64,000 bases of DNA. It comes from Maribellus luteus (GTDB lineage Bacteria; Bacteroidota; Bacteroidia; Bacteroidales; Prolixibacteraceae). The stretch is from NCBI RefSeq assembly GCF_003576475.1, contig NZ_QWGR01000008.1, forward strand, positions 82,100-146,099, written 5' to 3'. A program made the translations under genes and the position numbers. Below, piece after piece: positions 25,895 to 34,915 of the stretch; position 1 is the stretch's first letter, and each line of letters opens with the position of its first letter. The notes beneath the pieces are model-generated. The model ran no database searches. It was not told the DNA's origin and was given only the letters and a program-made list of their open reading frames with translations.

Positions 25895-27471
25895 GATATG
25901 TCTTCAAATTTGTAAACGATGTAATTCCGGATCAAATCATCGGTCGGTTGGTGGCAGGCCACACATTGCAGGCCGCTGTGTTTTCCGTCGAGTTTGAACC
26001 GTGCATTGTCATGATTGAATTTGTCGGGCAACCAGTTGTTAAACGTGTGGCACCGCGTACAATCATTTTTCCCCAGAGCTTCAAATTGATTGAAATGAAT
26101 ATCCTCGTGGCAGTTCTCGCAGCTTCCAGCCAGGCTCGAGAATTGCTGCGTTACAACTCCGTTATCCTGCCTGAAATGACAATCGCGACAACCAACCGTA
26201 GTATGTTTCCCGCTTAATTTAAACGACGTTTGATCGTGGTTGAACGCAATCAATTTCCAGCTTTCAACCGAATGGCACGAACGGCATTCTGAATCCGGCA
26301 TGTATTTTTCAGCCAAGGCATTTTTATGAACGTTTTCGTGGCAGTCGGCACAGCGTTGTGCCGGAAGTTTAAAATTCCATTTCTCCCCGGTTTTATGACA
26401 GGCCAAACAAGGCGTGGCCAAATGTGCACCTTCGAGTTTAAATCCCGACTGATTGTGTCGTTCAATGGAAAAAGAAGCAGGCGAAAACCCATTGACAGAG
26501 TGGCATGCCGAACAGTCGGGCGAAACGCCGTTTTTCTGAAATTGCTTTTCATGGTAATCGCTGTGGCAATCGGTGCAGCGCTGGTGTTTCAAAGCCCTGG
26601 TATAACTTCCGCTGGTGTGGCACTTTCTGCAATCCACCGCTACATGTTTTCCTTTTAGTGGAAAATCAGTGAGATCGTGATTGAAACCGGTGGTGGTTTT
26701 GGTTTGTGTGAATGAAAATTCGTTGTGGCATTTCCGGCAATCGTTGCCAAATTTATTTTGATGTACATCCTCGTGACAATTGCTACAATTATCGAACTTC
26801 ACCCTGGCGAATTGCTGATAGTTTTTGCCGTTCCTCACCTCTTTTAAATGACATTTGGCGCAATCGACCGATTGATGTTTCCCAACCAACTGAAACCGGG
26901 TTTTGGAATGATCAAAACCGCTAGCAGGCCGGAAGGCATCCTGGTTGTGGCACGACAAACAATTGTTGGAAAGCGTATTCTGATGCACATCTTCGTGACA
27001 ATCCACACAGTTTGTTCCCAGCCCAAGGAAGGTGCCGCCTTGCTTTTTCTGAGATATATGATTCCGGATCAGCTCCGCCTTGTGGCAATCATTACAATTG
27101 ATGGTGCCATGTTTTCCTTCCAACTTAAAACCGGCTAATTGATGATCAAATTTTTCAGCATCAAAGCGAATCAATTTGTAATCTTTGCCAAGGTGTTCAC
27201 CGTGGCAGGAAGCACACTTCTGTCCTTTAACTTCAGCTGAAGCATGATACCCTTTCTTCTGATCCATCAGGGCTTTGATTTCCTTGTGGCATTCCAAACA
27301 TTTCGATGTCGTTTCCTTTTCACCCAAAATATGACATTGGGTGCATTTCTTCAATCCTTCGAGATGAGCATGAACCTGGCTCAATTCACCCGGTGAAATC
27401 TGCGCCAAAAGCATCCCGCCGGTCAACATAAAACCAGCGAGAAGCAGCACATATTTCAATTTTCTGTTCAT
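25876..27471 (-). CDS. 20-heme c-type cytochrome built from repeated modules
   Basis: A 531-residue exported protein with signal peptide ending near LLAQ. I count 20 CXXCH motifs. At least six copies of a module of the form F(N/D)H...F-x-L-x-GKH...C-x-x-CH recur (FKLEGKH, FQLVGKH, FPLKGKH, FKLEGAH, FKLSGKH, FKLDGKH), with CHEDVH/CHENVH motifs between them. The last motif, CASCH, is the extreme C-terminus and is encoded in the overlap with the next gene. It is predicted to be a periplasm-spanning heme wire. Family annotation would be multiheme cytochrome c3-type. Confidence 0.94.
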   Translation of the reverse strand: MNRKLKYVLLLAGFMLTGGMLLAQISPGELSQVHAHLEGLKKCTQCHILGEKETTSKCLECHKEIKALMDQKKGYHASAEVKGQKCASCHGEHLGKDYKLIRFDAEKFDHQLAGFKLEGKHGTINCNDCHKAELIRNHISQKKQGGTFLGLGTNCVDCHEDVHQNTLSNNCLSCHNQDAFRPASGFDHSKTRFQLVGKHQSVDCAKCHLKEVRNGKNYQQFARVKFDNCSNCHEDVHQNKFGNDCRKCHNEFSFTQTKTTTGFNHDLTDFPLKGKHVAVDCRKCHTSGSYTRALKHQRCTDCHSDYHEKQFQKNGVSPDCSACHSVNGFSPASFSIERHNQSGFKLEGAHLATPCLACHKTGEKWNFKLPAQRCADCHENVHKNALAEKYMPDSECRSCHSVESWKLIAFNHDQTSFKLSGKHTTVGCRDCHFRQDNGVVTQQFSSLAGSCENCHEDIHFNQFEALGKNDCTRCHTFNNWLPDKFNHDNARFKLDGKHSGLQCVACHQPTDDLIRNYIVYKFEDISCASCH

Positions 27472-27473
27472 GC

Positions 27474-28811
27474 TCAGCGTCTTTCGTGTTTCAGAATGGC
27501 CTCACCAAACTTCCGGGTGATTGCGATTCCTGCATTTTTCAGAAACTCTGTGGGTAATTCTCCACCTGCAAAAATGTACACCAGGTCGTTCTGCATTTCC
27601 AACGCTTTACCGTCCTCAAATTGAAGTGAAACATCTGTCTCGCCAATCGATGTAACATTTGAATTCAGGAGCACATCCAGTTTCTTTTCGGAAATAGCTT
27701 CTTCCAGACTCTGTTTGTTTTTGGGCTTCAGGCGCGAGAACGTTTCCTTTCTGTACGATAAGGTTACCCTATTTTGCGGAGCAAGCAGCAACGCCGATTC
27801 AACCGCAGAATCACCACCACCCACTACCAGCACATCTTTGTCGGAAATAAATTCCGGTTCAAGCAAACGGTAATATACCTTAGGCAGATCTTCACCGGGA
27901 ACATTCAGTTTTCGAGGTGTCCCACGGCGGCCAATCGCCAGCAGCACTTTTTGCGTGATGTATTCTTCTCCATCGTGACAAAACACCTTAAAATGACCGT
28001 TTCGTGCTTCGATTTTGTCCACCTTTTTATTTTCCTGAATGCTGATCCCGTTATCGGCAGTCACTTTTTGCCACAAATCCAGCAGCTCTGTTTTTTGGGT
28101 TTCAAACAACTTAACCTTTCCGTGAAGCGGCAAATCCATGGGCGAAGTCATTACTATTTTTGAACGGGGAAAGGAAGCAACGGTTCCTCCCAGCGTATCC
28201 TGTTCCAAGGTCACTGTTTTCAGATTCAGCCGACGGGCTTCGAGTGTGGCAGAAATACCAGCCGGACCTGCACCAACCACCACCAGATCATAATCGGCTT
28301 TACTGTCGTGCTGAATTCCCTTAGCCAGGTTGTTGACAGCCTGCCGGCCCTGCTCCACCGCATTTCTGATCAATCCCATTCCTCCCATCTCACCTGCTAT
28401 GAAAATCCCCTTCACATTCGATTCAAAATATTGGTTGACATGCGGGAGGTCGACACCGCGCTTTTCGGTACCAATGAACAATGAAATTGCTTGGGTTGGA
28501 CAGGCATGAAAACAGGCACCATGCCCAACACAGCGACTGGCATTAATAACCGTGGCTTTTCCGTTGCGAATACCCAAAATATCGTGTTCGGGACAGGCAC
28601 GGATACAAGCACCGCTCTGAATGCACGAATTCACATCCACCACCGGATGAAGTGAAACAGGCTCGTGCAGCCCCTCTTCTTTGGCCACACGGATCTTCTC
28701 CTCTACCCTTTTCGATTCACGCCTCAGCTTCCGGATGTAGACATAAAGTACACCGATCAAAAAAAAGGCAACTCCTCCGTAAATCCATATTTTTTCCCAG
28801 AAACTCTCCAT
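27474..28811 (-). CDS. Membrane-anchored ferredoxin-FAD/NAD(P) oxidoreductase
   Basis: A 445-residue protein. One N-terminal membrane segment (about 10-26), a coiled basic stretch, then a ferredoxin-like region (about 58-115) and a thioredoxin-reductase-like FAD/NAD(P) domain with GxGxxG nucleotide motifs (VVVGAGPAGISA and VVGGGDSAVESA). The two ferredoxin motifs read CxxSxxCxxxCP and CxxHxxCxxxCP, so the second cysteine of each is Ser or His. I recall the same pattern in related enzymes. It lies 2 bases from the 20-heme gene and 3 bases from the cytochrome b gene. It probably moves electrons between NAD(P)H, Fe-S centres and the quinone or heme pool. Confidence 0.88.
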   Translation of the reverse strand: MESFWEKIWIYGGVAFFLIGVLYVYIRKLRRESKRVEEKIRVAKEEGLHEPVSLHPVVDVNSCIQSGACIRACPEHDILGIRNGKATVINASRCVGHGACFHACPTQAISLFIGTEKRGVDLPHVNQYFESNVKGIFIAGEMGGMGLIRNAVEQGRQAVNNLAKGIQHDSKADYDLVVVGAGPAGISATLEARRLNLKTVTLEQDTLGGTVASFPRSKIVMTSPMDLPLHGKVKLFETQKTELLDLWQKVTADNGISIQENKKVDKIEARNGHFKVFCHDGEEYITQKVLLAIGRRGTPRKLNVPGEDLPKVYYRLLEPEFISDKDVLVVGGGDSAVESALLLAPQNRVTLSYRKETFSRLKPKNKQSLEEAISEKKLDVLLNSNVTSIGETDVSLQFEDGKALEMQNDLVYIFAGGELPTEFLKNAGIAITRKFGEAILKHERR

Positions 28812-28814
28812 CTG

Positions 28815-29684
28815 CTAAAAAATCCATTTGTAGCCAAACAGCACCGCAACGATCACGTGAATGATCATAATTACCAGCATCACCAGTGCAAACGGCAAGT
28901 GCGCCACGTGCCAGTATCGCAGAAAATTCTGCATCGACGACAACCACGCAATTCTCCGGTTCAGAATGATCTTTGATTTGAAAATACGGACAGCACTCCG
29001 AAGGTGTTTCCCTTTGATGTTTTTTCTTCGGAGTTCTTGCCTGAACTGCCCAAGCAATTTATGCTCAAACACAAATCTCCGGTAAATCCGTACCAGGTAG
29101 TTGACTCCCTCCTTTTCACCTGTTTGGGCCAGTGCCACATTCATCGAAACAATCACTCCTGCATCTATCTGATGTTTGTTTTTCAATCCGGAAATAAGTT
29201 CCGATTCCATTGTGTTCAACTCATTCAAACTAAGTTCCCGCCCTTCGATGGTGTGCGGTATCTGCAAATAAATAAACCGGCCGATTATTCCACTAAAAAC
29301 CACCGCGACCATGCTCCAAAAACTGACTGCCACCAAACCACCAAACTTAAAGGAAGTATGAAACAGCACCAGGATCGGCCCCAGCGTACACAAAAAAATA
29401 TGGAATTCGAGCCAGTTTCTAAGCACGCCCAAGCGTGAAAGGCGACGGATACGTTTCCGGGCCATGTAACTAAAAACGCCGATGATCATAAAAGCCGATC
29501 CCAGCATTCCAATCCCGTGACCGATCAATCCGGTCGGTTTCAAAAGTTCATGTTTTGCATGAACAGGCCGGTCGTGCAAGCGTGTCAGGTAATAATCAGC
29601 ACCGTAAAAAGTCAGCGTAAAAAACACAAGCAGGGTGACAAAGACCATAAAACCCAGGTAGACTTTGTGTGCGATCCGTCCCAT
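28815..29684 (-). CDS. Cytochrome b-like integral membrane protein
   Basis: A 289-residue membrane protein with about five hydrophobic helices (9-28, 55-75, 92-110, 114-136, 263-284) and a cytoplasmic helical domain between 140 and 250. Histidines fall inside or at the ends of helices (His56, His95, His109, His259/262, His276), as expected for two b-type hemes bound in a helical bundle. No close family name comes to mind. First gene of the operon; the region upstream to 30023 has no recognised feature except AT-rich DNA. Confidence 0.75.
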   Translation of the reverse strand: MGRIAHKVYLGFMVFVTLLVFFTLTFYGADYYLTRLHDRPVHAKHELLKPTGLIGHGIGMLGSAFMIIGVFSYMARKRIRRLSRLGVLRNWLEFHIFLCTLGPILVLFHTSFKFGGLVAVSFWSMVAVVFSGIIGRFIYLQIPHTIEGRELSLNELNTMESELISGLKNKHQIDAGVIVSMNVALAQTGEKEGVNYLVRIYRRFVFEHKLLGQFRQELRRKNIKGKHLRSAVRIFKSKIILNRRIAWLSSMQNFLRYWHVAHLPFALVMLVIMIIHVIVAVLFGYKWIF

Positions 29685-30023
29685 ACTATTAAGTTTGTTT
29701 CAGTTAAATTTAGTGATATTCCCATATCTATATACGTCAACACACTGTGAAAAAGTATTTTAGATCTTTTCCAAATTAAGTACTTAAGCAATTGTTGTTC
29801 AATCTGACAAGGGGCAAATTGGGAATTATGGTTCCGAGTATCTAGTCATTTAATGAGATACTTAGAGACGCAAAGACAGCGCATTCAAATGAATCGTTTA
29901 AAATCTCTCGCTACAGAAGTAGTAAAGGCTGCTCAAAAAAACAGCCGTTCATCTGCTAACGAGAAGCCTGGATATGGGAAGCACTAAGCGTAATGAAAAA
30001 TCAGCATTGAGAATTCTAATGCT
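29685..30023. other. Upstream region of the cytochrome operon
   Basis: No coding frame and no clear promoter match on the minus strand. A weak GGCTG...CAGCC inverted repeat is at 29927-29945. Confidence 0.4.
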
Positions 30024-31325
30024 CTACTTATCAGAAGTGGAAGCTATTTCGCCGCCCGCTTCTGGAAGGATCAACTCATCGGCCCAGCGGATCTTTTCCA
30101 ACTCGTTCATCATTGAGTCTTTCAGAACCATGTAGCGCGGCATGTTTTCTTCTTTTACCGGCTCAACCGGCGGTGCTTTTACGCGCAAAGGATCCACATA
30201 ACTTCCGTTTTTTTGCACCCGGAAATCGAGGTGAGGTCCGGTAGCCAGCCCTGTGGCCCCCACGTAACCAATCACCTGCCCCTGTTTTACACGGCTGCCA
30301 TTGGCAATGCCCTTGGCAAAGCCCTTGAGGTGCATGTAAGTAGTAGTATAAACCGAGTTGTGCTTGATCTTCAGGTAATTTCCGCCACCTTTTGCCTGGT
30401 ACGCTTTGGCAACCACCGTTCCGTCGCCAATGGTTACTACCGGAGTACCGCTGGCGGCAGCATAATCAACACCGTGGTGCGGGCGACGAATGCGCAACAC
30501 CGGGTGCAACCTGCTGTTTGAAAAGTGCGAACTTATCCGTGAAAACTGAAGCGGGGCTTTCAGGAATGCTTTTCGCAAACTCTGTCCTTTATCGTCGAAA
30601 TAGTCGGCACGTTCATCCTGGTCAAACAAAAAGGCAAAATTCGACTCACCGTAGTGATCAAATTCTACCGCGTGAATAGTGCCAATCCCGATCCGCGTGG
30701 AATCCACATAAATTTCATCGTAAATTACGCGGAAACGGTCGCCTTTCTGGATTGCAAAAAAATCGATGGTCCAGGCAAAAATATCGGAAAGTTCGATCGC
30801 CAGCATCGGGTCCTGGTTGCTGTCGATCATGGCATTCCAAAGCGAAGATTTTACTTCTCCCTGCGCAAAGGTTCTGCGCGTTTCTACATCCTTTTTACTC
30901 TGGTAAATACCCAGCGAATCGAACAATTCGAACACGGTGTAATCAACCGCGGAATTTTCGTAAACAAAATAGCGGGCCTCGTTCAAGGTATCGGAAGTAG
31001 AAAAAATGGTGTACTTTCCTCCGCTCTTTATTTTCCGGACATCAAAAACTTCTTTCGATTTCCGGGCAATCCGGTCGATGGTAGCCATGCTCACCCCCCG
31101 CTCGTTCAGAATCTGACTGAGGTACTCGTTGTTGCGCACGATGCCATCTTCCAGGTTAAAAGAATCAACCGGCAAGCCATACTTCAGAACGGGTTCTTTG
31201 ATGGTTGCGATTGTATCCGTAATCGTTGTTTCTTCTCTTGGTGGTGATTTTGGAGCACAGGCATTCATCATAAAAATAACAACGGCGCCCAACATTGTCA
31301 TCCATACTTTCCAATTTTTCCTCAT
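30024..31325 (-). CDS. M23-family murein endopeptidase lipoprotein
   Basis: A 433-residue protein from ATG 31325, with a lipoprotein signal (MRKNWKVWMTMLGAVVIF then MMNACA). Residues about 55-110 form an OapA/LysM-like peptidoglycan domain. The C-terminal M23 zinc peptidase domain shows HHGVDYAAASGTPV, IKHNSVYTTTYMHL and GPHLDFRV, which carry the zinc ligands. It should cut peptide cross-links in the cell wall and be anchored to a membrane. A minus-strand -7 element TATTTTTG lies at 31347-31354; upstream frame starts at 31349 and 31340 would leave almost no leader, so I prefer 31325. Confidence 0.92.
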   Translation of the reverse strand: MRKNWKVWMTMLGAVVIFMMNACAPKSPPREETTITDTIATIKEPVLKYGLPVDSFNLEDGIVRNNEYLSQILNERGVSMATIDRIARKSKEVFDVRKIKSGGKYTIFSTSDTLNEARYFVYENSAVDYTVFELFDSLGIYQSKKDVETRRTFAQGEVKSSLWNAMIDSNQDPMLAIELSDIFAWTIDFFAIQKGDRFRVIYDEIYVDSTRIGIGTIHAVEFDHYGESNFAFLFDQDERADYFDDKGQSLRKAFLKAPLQFSRISSHFSNSRLHPVLRIRRPHHGVDYAAASGTPVVTIGDGTVVAKAYQAKGGGNYLKIKHNSVYTTTYMHLKGFAKGIANGSRVKQGQVIGYVGATGLATGPHLDFRVQKNGSYVDPLRVKAPPVEPVKEENMPRYMVLKDSMMNELEKIRWADELILPEAGGEIASTSDK

Positions 31326-31346
31326 CCTGCTTCGCTTCATAAGTGG

Positions 31347-31354
31347 CAAAAATA
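31347..31354 (-). promoter_or_regulatory. -7 element of the M23 gene promoter
   Basis: Minus-strand TATTTTTG matches TAnnTTTG. Start site predicted about 31341, giving a leader of about 16 bases to ATG 31325. Confidence 0.55.
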
Positions 31355-31456
31355 AGAAAACTTAAAAAAGCACCCATTCATTGTGCAACTTTAAAAAAAG
31401 TGTCCCCAATTTAATTATTTAGAACGGATAGATTTATGTTCAATCCGTGTTCGGGG

Positions 31457-32335
31457 CTATATTTTGATCTTTTCAAAGCCCTTCCCGTAAACGCCCATTA
31501 CGCTTCCCATGGAGATAAATGCATCGGGATCAATTTTTTTGATGTAACGGAAAATGGCACCGCTTTCTTTTTTTCGCACCACCGACATGATCACTTTCAC
31601 CTCCTTGTTGGTGTACCAGCCCGAACCGTCGAGGAGCGTAACGCCTCTGACTGCTTCATGACTAATGTATTCCGCAATCTTTTTGTATTCTTTTGAAACG
31701 ATAAACATTTGCGCCGACCGGTTGGCACCGCTCAGAAACGAATCGAGCGAGTACGAAACCACCCACATCACCACATAGCCATACACCAGCTTTTCAACCG
31801 ATTGAAAAACAAAATATACCGAAGCAATGATCACCACGTCGCACAACATAATTACACGCCCGGGACTTACGTTGCGGTACTTGTTTACGATCATGGCAAT
31901 AATATCGGTTCCTCCGGTACTGCCTCCCCGCGAGAAAACAACGCCCAATCCGGCGCCGCTGATCATCCCCCCGATAACCGACGAAAGAAACATGTCGTCT
32001 ACCAAAGGTTCTTTTACCACGTTCTCGAAAATCACAAAAAAGGTAGTGACAACGCCAATACTAAAAATGGTTTTTACCCCAAAATTGGCTCCCAGAATTT
32101 TAATAGCTATCAATACCAACACCACATTGATGGCGAGGTAAGTAAGGCTCACCGGAAACCCGGTAGCATAGTAGACCACTGCAGACACACCGGTGATTCC
32201 ACCACCTGTAATTTGTGCCGGGATAATAAAAACTTCCCATGCCATGGCAAACAAAAACAAGCCAAAGGTCATGATCGCATAATCTTCGATTACTTTCACC
32301 AGACTACGATTGGCTGCCAACATTTCTGTAAACAT
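31457..32335 (-). CDS. YitT-family membrane protein
   Basis: A 292-residue member of the YitT family (UPF0750). Five or six hydrophobic segments carry the signature VFIIPAQITGGGITGVSAVVYYATGFP and SGAGLGVVFSRGGSTGGTDIIA, and the C-terminal DUF2179 domain includes RGVTLLDGSGWYTNKEVKVIMSVVRKKE. Length is standard. The family is widespread but its transport or signalling role is not established. Confidence 0.92.
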   Translation of the reverse strand: MFTEMLAANRSLVKVIEDYAIMTFGLFLFAMAWEVFIIPAQITGGGITGVSAVVYYATGFPVSLTYLAINVVLVLIAIKILGANFGVKTIFSIGVVTTFFVIFENVVKEPLVDDMFLSSVIGGMISGAGLGVVFSRGGSTGGTDIIAMIVNKYRNVSPGRVIMLCDVVIIASVYFVFQSVEKLVYGYVVMWVVSYSLDSFLSGANRSAQMFIVSKEYKKIAEYISHEAVRGVTLLDGSGWYTNKEVKVIMSVVRKKESGAIFRYIKKIDPDAFISMGSVMGVYGKGFEKIKI

Positions 32336-32511
32336 CGCTTAACTATTTTATGAGCTTAAATTTCGCCGCAAAAGAACATATGTAAAACTGAATAAATAGT
32401 GATGATTGTCAGGGATTATGGAATTAACCAATTGTTAAGATTCGACAAGAAATACCTATAAAAACACTAATTAACAATTACTTGCAAAAAGCACAAACTA
32501 CTAAACAGGCT

Positions 32512-33018
32512 CTATTCTCCTTTGCCTCCTGCTTGCTTCCATTTCTCCATCACCTTTTCTTCTCCTTTAAAATATTGCACGGCCGTTTCTTTACTAAAAA
32601 TTTCAAAAGAAGGGGCGAGCAATACTTTATTCGAATCAGGATATTCACATACGTCGTACCCGATAAAAGTTCTGACATCAAGGTAAATACAAGGCTCATC
32701 GCTATGGTTGTAAAACTGATGCCCCCCGGCTTCTCCCATTTCAAAGAAAATAAGGTCTCCCTTTTCAACAACTTCCATTCCCTCAGGACACCGAAGCGTC
32801 ATTGTTCCGGAAACAATCATAAACAATTCTTCGGCATACCGGTGAAAGTGATAGGGTGCCGAAAACTGCCCGGGATTTAATTGCCGGAGATCAAAATTCA
32901 GGTTTTGAGGCTTTATTCCTTTTCGGCTTCTGGAGGTATCCGACATCAAACGAAAAGGATCGATTTTATTCGCATCTTCTCTAAACTCCCTGTCTTTACT
33001 TTTTAAGATACTTGCCAT
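32512..33018 (-). CDS. Cupin-domain protein
   Basis: A 168-residue single cupin-2 protein. The metal-binding half of the barrel is complete: PYHFHRYAEELFMIVSG holds the HXH and Glu ligands, and the second motif GHQFYNHSDEPCIYL follows. It is divergent from the AraC-type regulator at 33247. The substrate is unknown; related proteins bind sugars or small acids. Confidence 0.85.
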   Translation of the reverse strand: MASILKSKDREFREDANKIDPFRLMSDTSRSRKGIKPQNLNFDLRQLNPGQFSAPYHFHRYAEELFMIVSGTMTLRCPEGMEVVEKGDLIFFEMGEAGGHQFYNHSDEPCIYLDVRTFIGYDVCEYPDSNKVLLAPSFEIFSKETAVQYFKGEEKVMEKWKQAGGKGE

Positions 33019-33246
33019 TTAATCTCTTTTTAGGTGTTATACATTCTAGTTGATCCTTTTAAATATATGCAGTTTATGCCAGATAAAAAACAGTTACCTG
33101 TCAGAATGATTTTCTCACCTGCTTTCAAGGAAAGAGGGCTATTTGAAAATTCCAATGTAAGTTTTCAGGAAGCCCTGCAAAGGTGCTTTTCTTTGATTTT
33201 AGACCTTAATGTCTTAAATTGTACTGAATCAAAAAAAGCGCGTAAC

Positions 33247-34107
33247 ATGCTCAATTTCTACAAAATAGTAAAAGAGAACCTGAACTTTAACCGCTTTGAG
33301 TTCAAAGAAACAGTCTGCCTCGAATACACCTGCCCGATTGAAGCGGAAGAAATCGGGATCTTCTCCCGAAACGATTACATCGTATACGTTTTGAGCGGAA
33401 AGAAAACCTATAAAACGCTTCACGACGAATGGACATTGGAGCCGGGACAAACACTCTACCTGAAAAAAGGAGCAGAAATTATCCATCAGTATTTTGATGA
33501 CCAGTATTGCATGCTGGGCTTTTTTATTTCGGATGAGTTAATTCGCGAAACCATAAAAGAACTTCAGGGAAACCAGGTTCTTAAAGCCGGAAACGACAGC
33601 AATAATTTTGCCGCCCGGCCCGTGCAGGCTTCCGATTACCTTGAAGGCTACTTCAATTCGATGCTCACCTATTTCAGGGGAATCAACCGCCCGCCCGATC
33701 CCATCCTGGTGCTAAAACTAAAAGAGTTACTAATCAACCTGGTGAATTGTGACCCGATTTTAACATCCTATTTTATCGCCCTCACTGAAACCGACAAACC
33801 GTCGCTTCGGCAAATTATGGAAAAGAATTTCTGTTTCAACCTCAAGATTGAGGATTTTGCCGAGCTTTCGCACCGCAGCCTCTCCTCTTTCAAAAGAGAG
33901 TTCAACAGTATTTTTAACGAGCCGCCCGGGAAATGGATACAAAAACGGCGTGTTGAACATGCCGCGCATATTATCGCCAATTCAAACCAGAGTGTCACAC
34001 AAATTGCCTACGAAAGCGGCTTTGAAGATGTATCTCATTTTAGCCGTGTTTTCAAAAGTATCATCGGCAAAAGCCCTTCGGATTACAAAAAATCGCTGGC
34101 TTTCTGA
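33247..34107 (+). CDS. AraC-family transcriptional activator (ExsA-like)
   Basis: A 286-residue regulator from ATG 33247 (MLNFYKIVKENLNF). The N-terminal 150 residues form a cupin-like sensor domain, and the C-terminal two helix-turn-helix region (about 190-284) shows FAELSHRSLSSFKREFNSIFNEPPGKWIQKRR and VTQIAYESGFEDVSHFSRVFKSIIGKSPSDYK, the AraC signature. The frame is open upstream to 33034, but these 71 codons have no domain. The gene sits directly before two transcription units with shared promoter boxes, so it is the likely activator of both. Confidence 0.9.
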   Translation: MLNFYKIVKENLNFNRFEFKETVCLEYTCPIEAEEIGIFSRNDYIVYVLSGKKTYKTLHDEWTLEPGQTLYLKKGAEIIHQYFDDQYCMLGFFISDELIRETIKELQGNQVLKAGNDSNNFAARPVQASDYLEGYFNSMLTYFRGINRPPDPILVLKLKELLINLVNCDPILTSYFIALTETDKPSLRQIMEKNFCFNLKIEDFAELSHRSLSSFKREFNSIFNEPPGKWIQKRRVEHAAHIIANSNQSVTQIAYESGFEDVSHFSRVFKSIIGKSPSDYKKSLAF

Positions 34108-34123
34108 TACTTTTTTTTGCTCG

Positions 34124-34157
34124 TGAACCAATCAGACCATTTTTCGGACTTTTCAGC
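34124..34157 (+). promoter_or_regulatory. Conserved promoter box, copy 1
   Basis: TGAACCAA at the left and TTCGGACTTTTCAGC at the right, separated by AGAC-containing sequence. The same 34-bp box recurs at 34828-34861. In both copies it ends 25 bases before a CAACTTTGTACC -7-like element. No TTTG -33 element is present, consistent with activator dependence. Confidence 0.7.
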
Positions 34158-34181
34158 CAATTCGTTCGGAAGAATAGTTCT

Positions 34182-34193
34182 CAACTTTGTACC
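34182..34193 (+). promoter_or_regulatory. -7-like element of the 34213 gene
   Basis: CAACTTTGTACC, a near match to TAnnTTTG, 20 bases before ATG 34213. The same 12 bases occur at 34886-34897. Confidence 0.6.
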
Positions 34194-34212
34194 ATCACAA
34201 AAACAGAGAACT

Positions 34213-34677
34213 ATGAAAAACTTGATTTACACCAACATCATTGAATCTTCGAAACTAAAAAGATTCTTTTCCTTTACCTTTCTGAAAGGAACTTCAAAAA
34301 CAAAAAATGAGCTCCAACTTGTTAGTGGTTACAGTGCATTCACCAAAGTGCTGGCGATTTTAATCATTGCTTCGCTTATCAACTCAAAAGTAAATGCGCT
34401 GACTTTACCGGAAACGGCAGGTGAGGTAAAAAACATTTACCTTCTTTCTCCTGATTCGGACCAAAAAGCAAGTGTAAATACAAGTGCACCTTTGCAAAAC
34501 GATACCGAATTATCTGTCAGCTTATTGGAAGTTGAGCCCGAAGCCAGGCTTGAAATGAAAGTCTGGATGCTTGCAGCAACAACGTTTATCCCTACCATTG
34601 ATAGTATTGAAACGGAAATGGAACCTGCATTGAAGTTGGAAGCCTGGATGCTCGATCACCAGAGTTGGAGTTATTGA
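34213..34677 (+). CDS. Small membrane protein with N-terminal leader shared with the cysteine dioxygenase
   Basis: A 154-residue protein. Residues 1-37 (MKNLIYTNIIESSKLKRF...FLKGTSKTKNEL) resemble the N-terminus of the protein at 34916. A hydrophobic segment (about 43-62) follows, then an acidic soluble part with two similar motifs (LEMKVWMLA and LKLEAWMLD). No known family. ATG 34213 is chosen because of the shared promoter spacing and shared N-terminus. It ends before a strong terminator. Confidence 0.75.
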   Translation: MKNLIYTNIIESSKLKRFFSFTFLKGTSKTKNELQLVSGYSAFTKVLAILIIASLINSKVNALTLPETAGEVKNIYLLSPDSDQKASVNTSAPLQNDTELSVSLLEVEPEARLEMKVWMLAATTFIPTIDSIETEMEPALKLEAWMLDHQSWSY

Positions 34678-34699
34678 AAACAAGAACAATGAACGGGAG

Positions 34700-34736
34700 C
34701 CGCCGCCTGACAGTCGACTGTCAGGCGGCGGTTTTG
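34700..34736 (+). terminator. Rho-independent terminator
   Basis: CCGCCGCCTGACAG (34700-34713) pairs perfectly with CTGTCAGGCGGCGG (34718-34731) around TCGA, followed by TTTTGTTT. It separates the two units of the duplicated promoter pair. Confidence 0.9.
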
Positions 34737-34827
34737 TTTATACGACTACAAAAAACAGATATTAGCTCCTGTTCAAAAGCATCAGAAACTACACATCCAA
34801 GGCATTTTCTGGCACTTTTTTAGCCGC

Positions 34828-34861
34828 TGAACCAAATAGACAACACTTCGGACTTTTCAGC
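34828..34861 (+). promoter_or_regulatory. Conserved promoter box, copy 2
   Basis: Second copy of the box at 34124-34157, with TGAACCAA and TTCGGACTTTTCAGC in identical positions and the same 25-base distance to the -7-like element at 34886-34897. The conserved arrangement points to a common activator, most simply the AraC-type protein encoded at 33247. Confidence 0.7.
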
Positions 34862-34885
34862 AAAGCCCAGCCTCTCAATACTTCG

Positions 34886-34897
34886 CAACTTTGTACC
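34886..34897 (+). promoter_or_regulatory. -7-like element of the cysteine dioxygenase gene
   Basis: CAACTTTGTACC, identical to the element at 34182-34193, 19 bases before ATG 34916. Confidence 0.6.
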
Positions 34898-34915
34898 AAC
34901 GAAAAACAGAAAACT

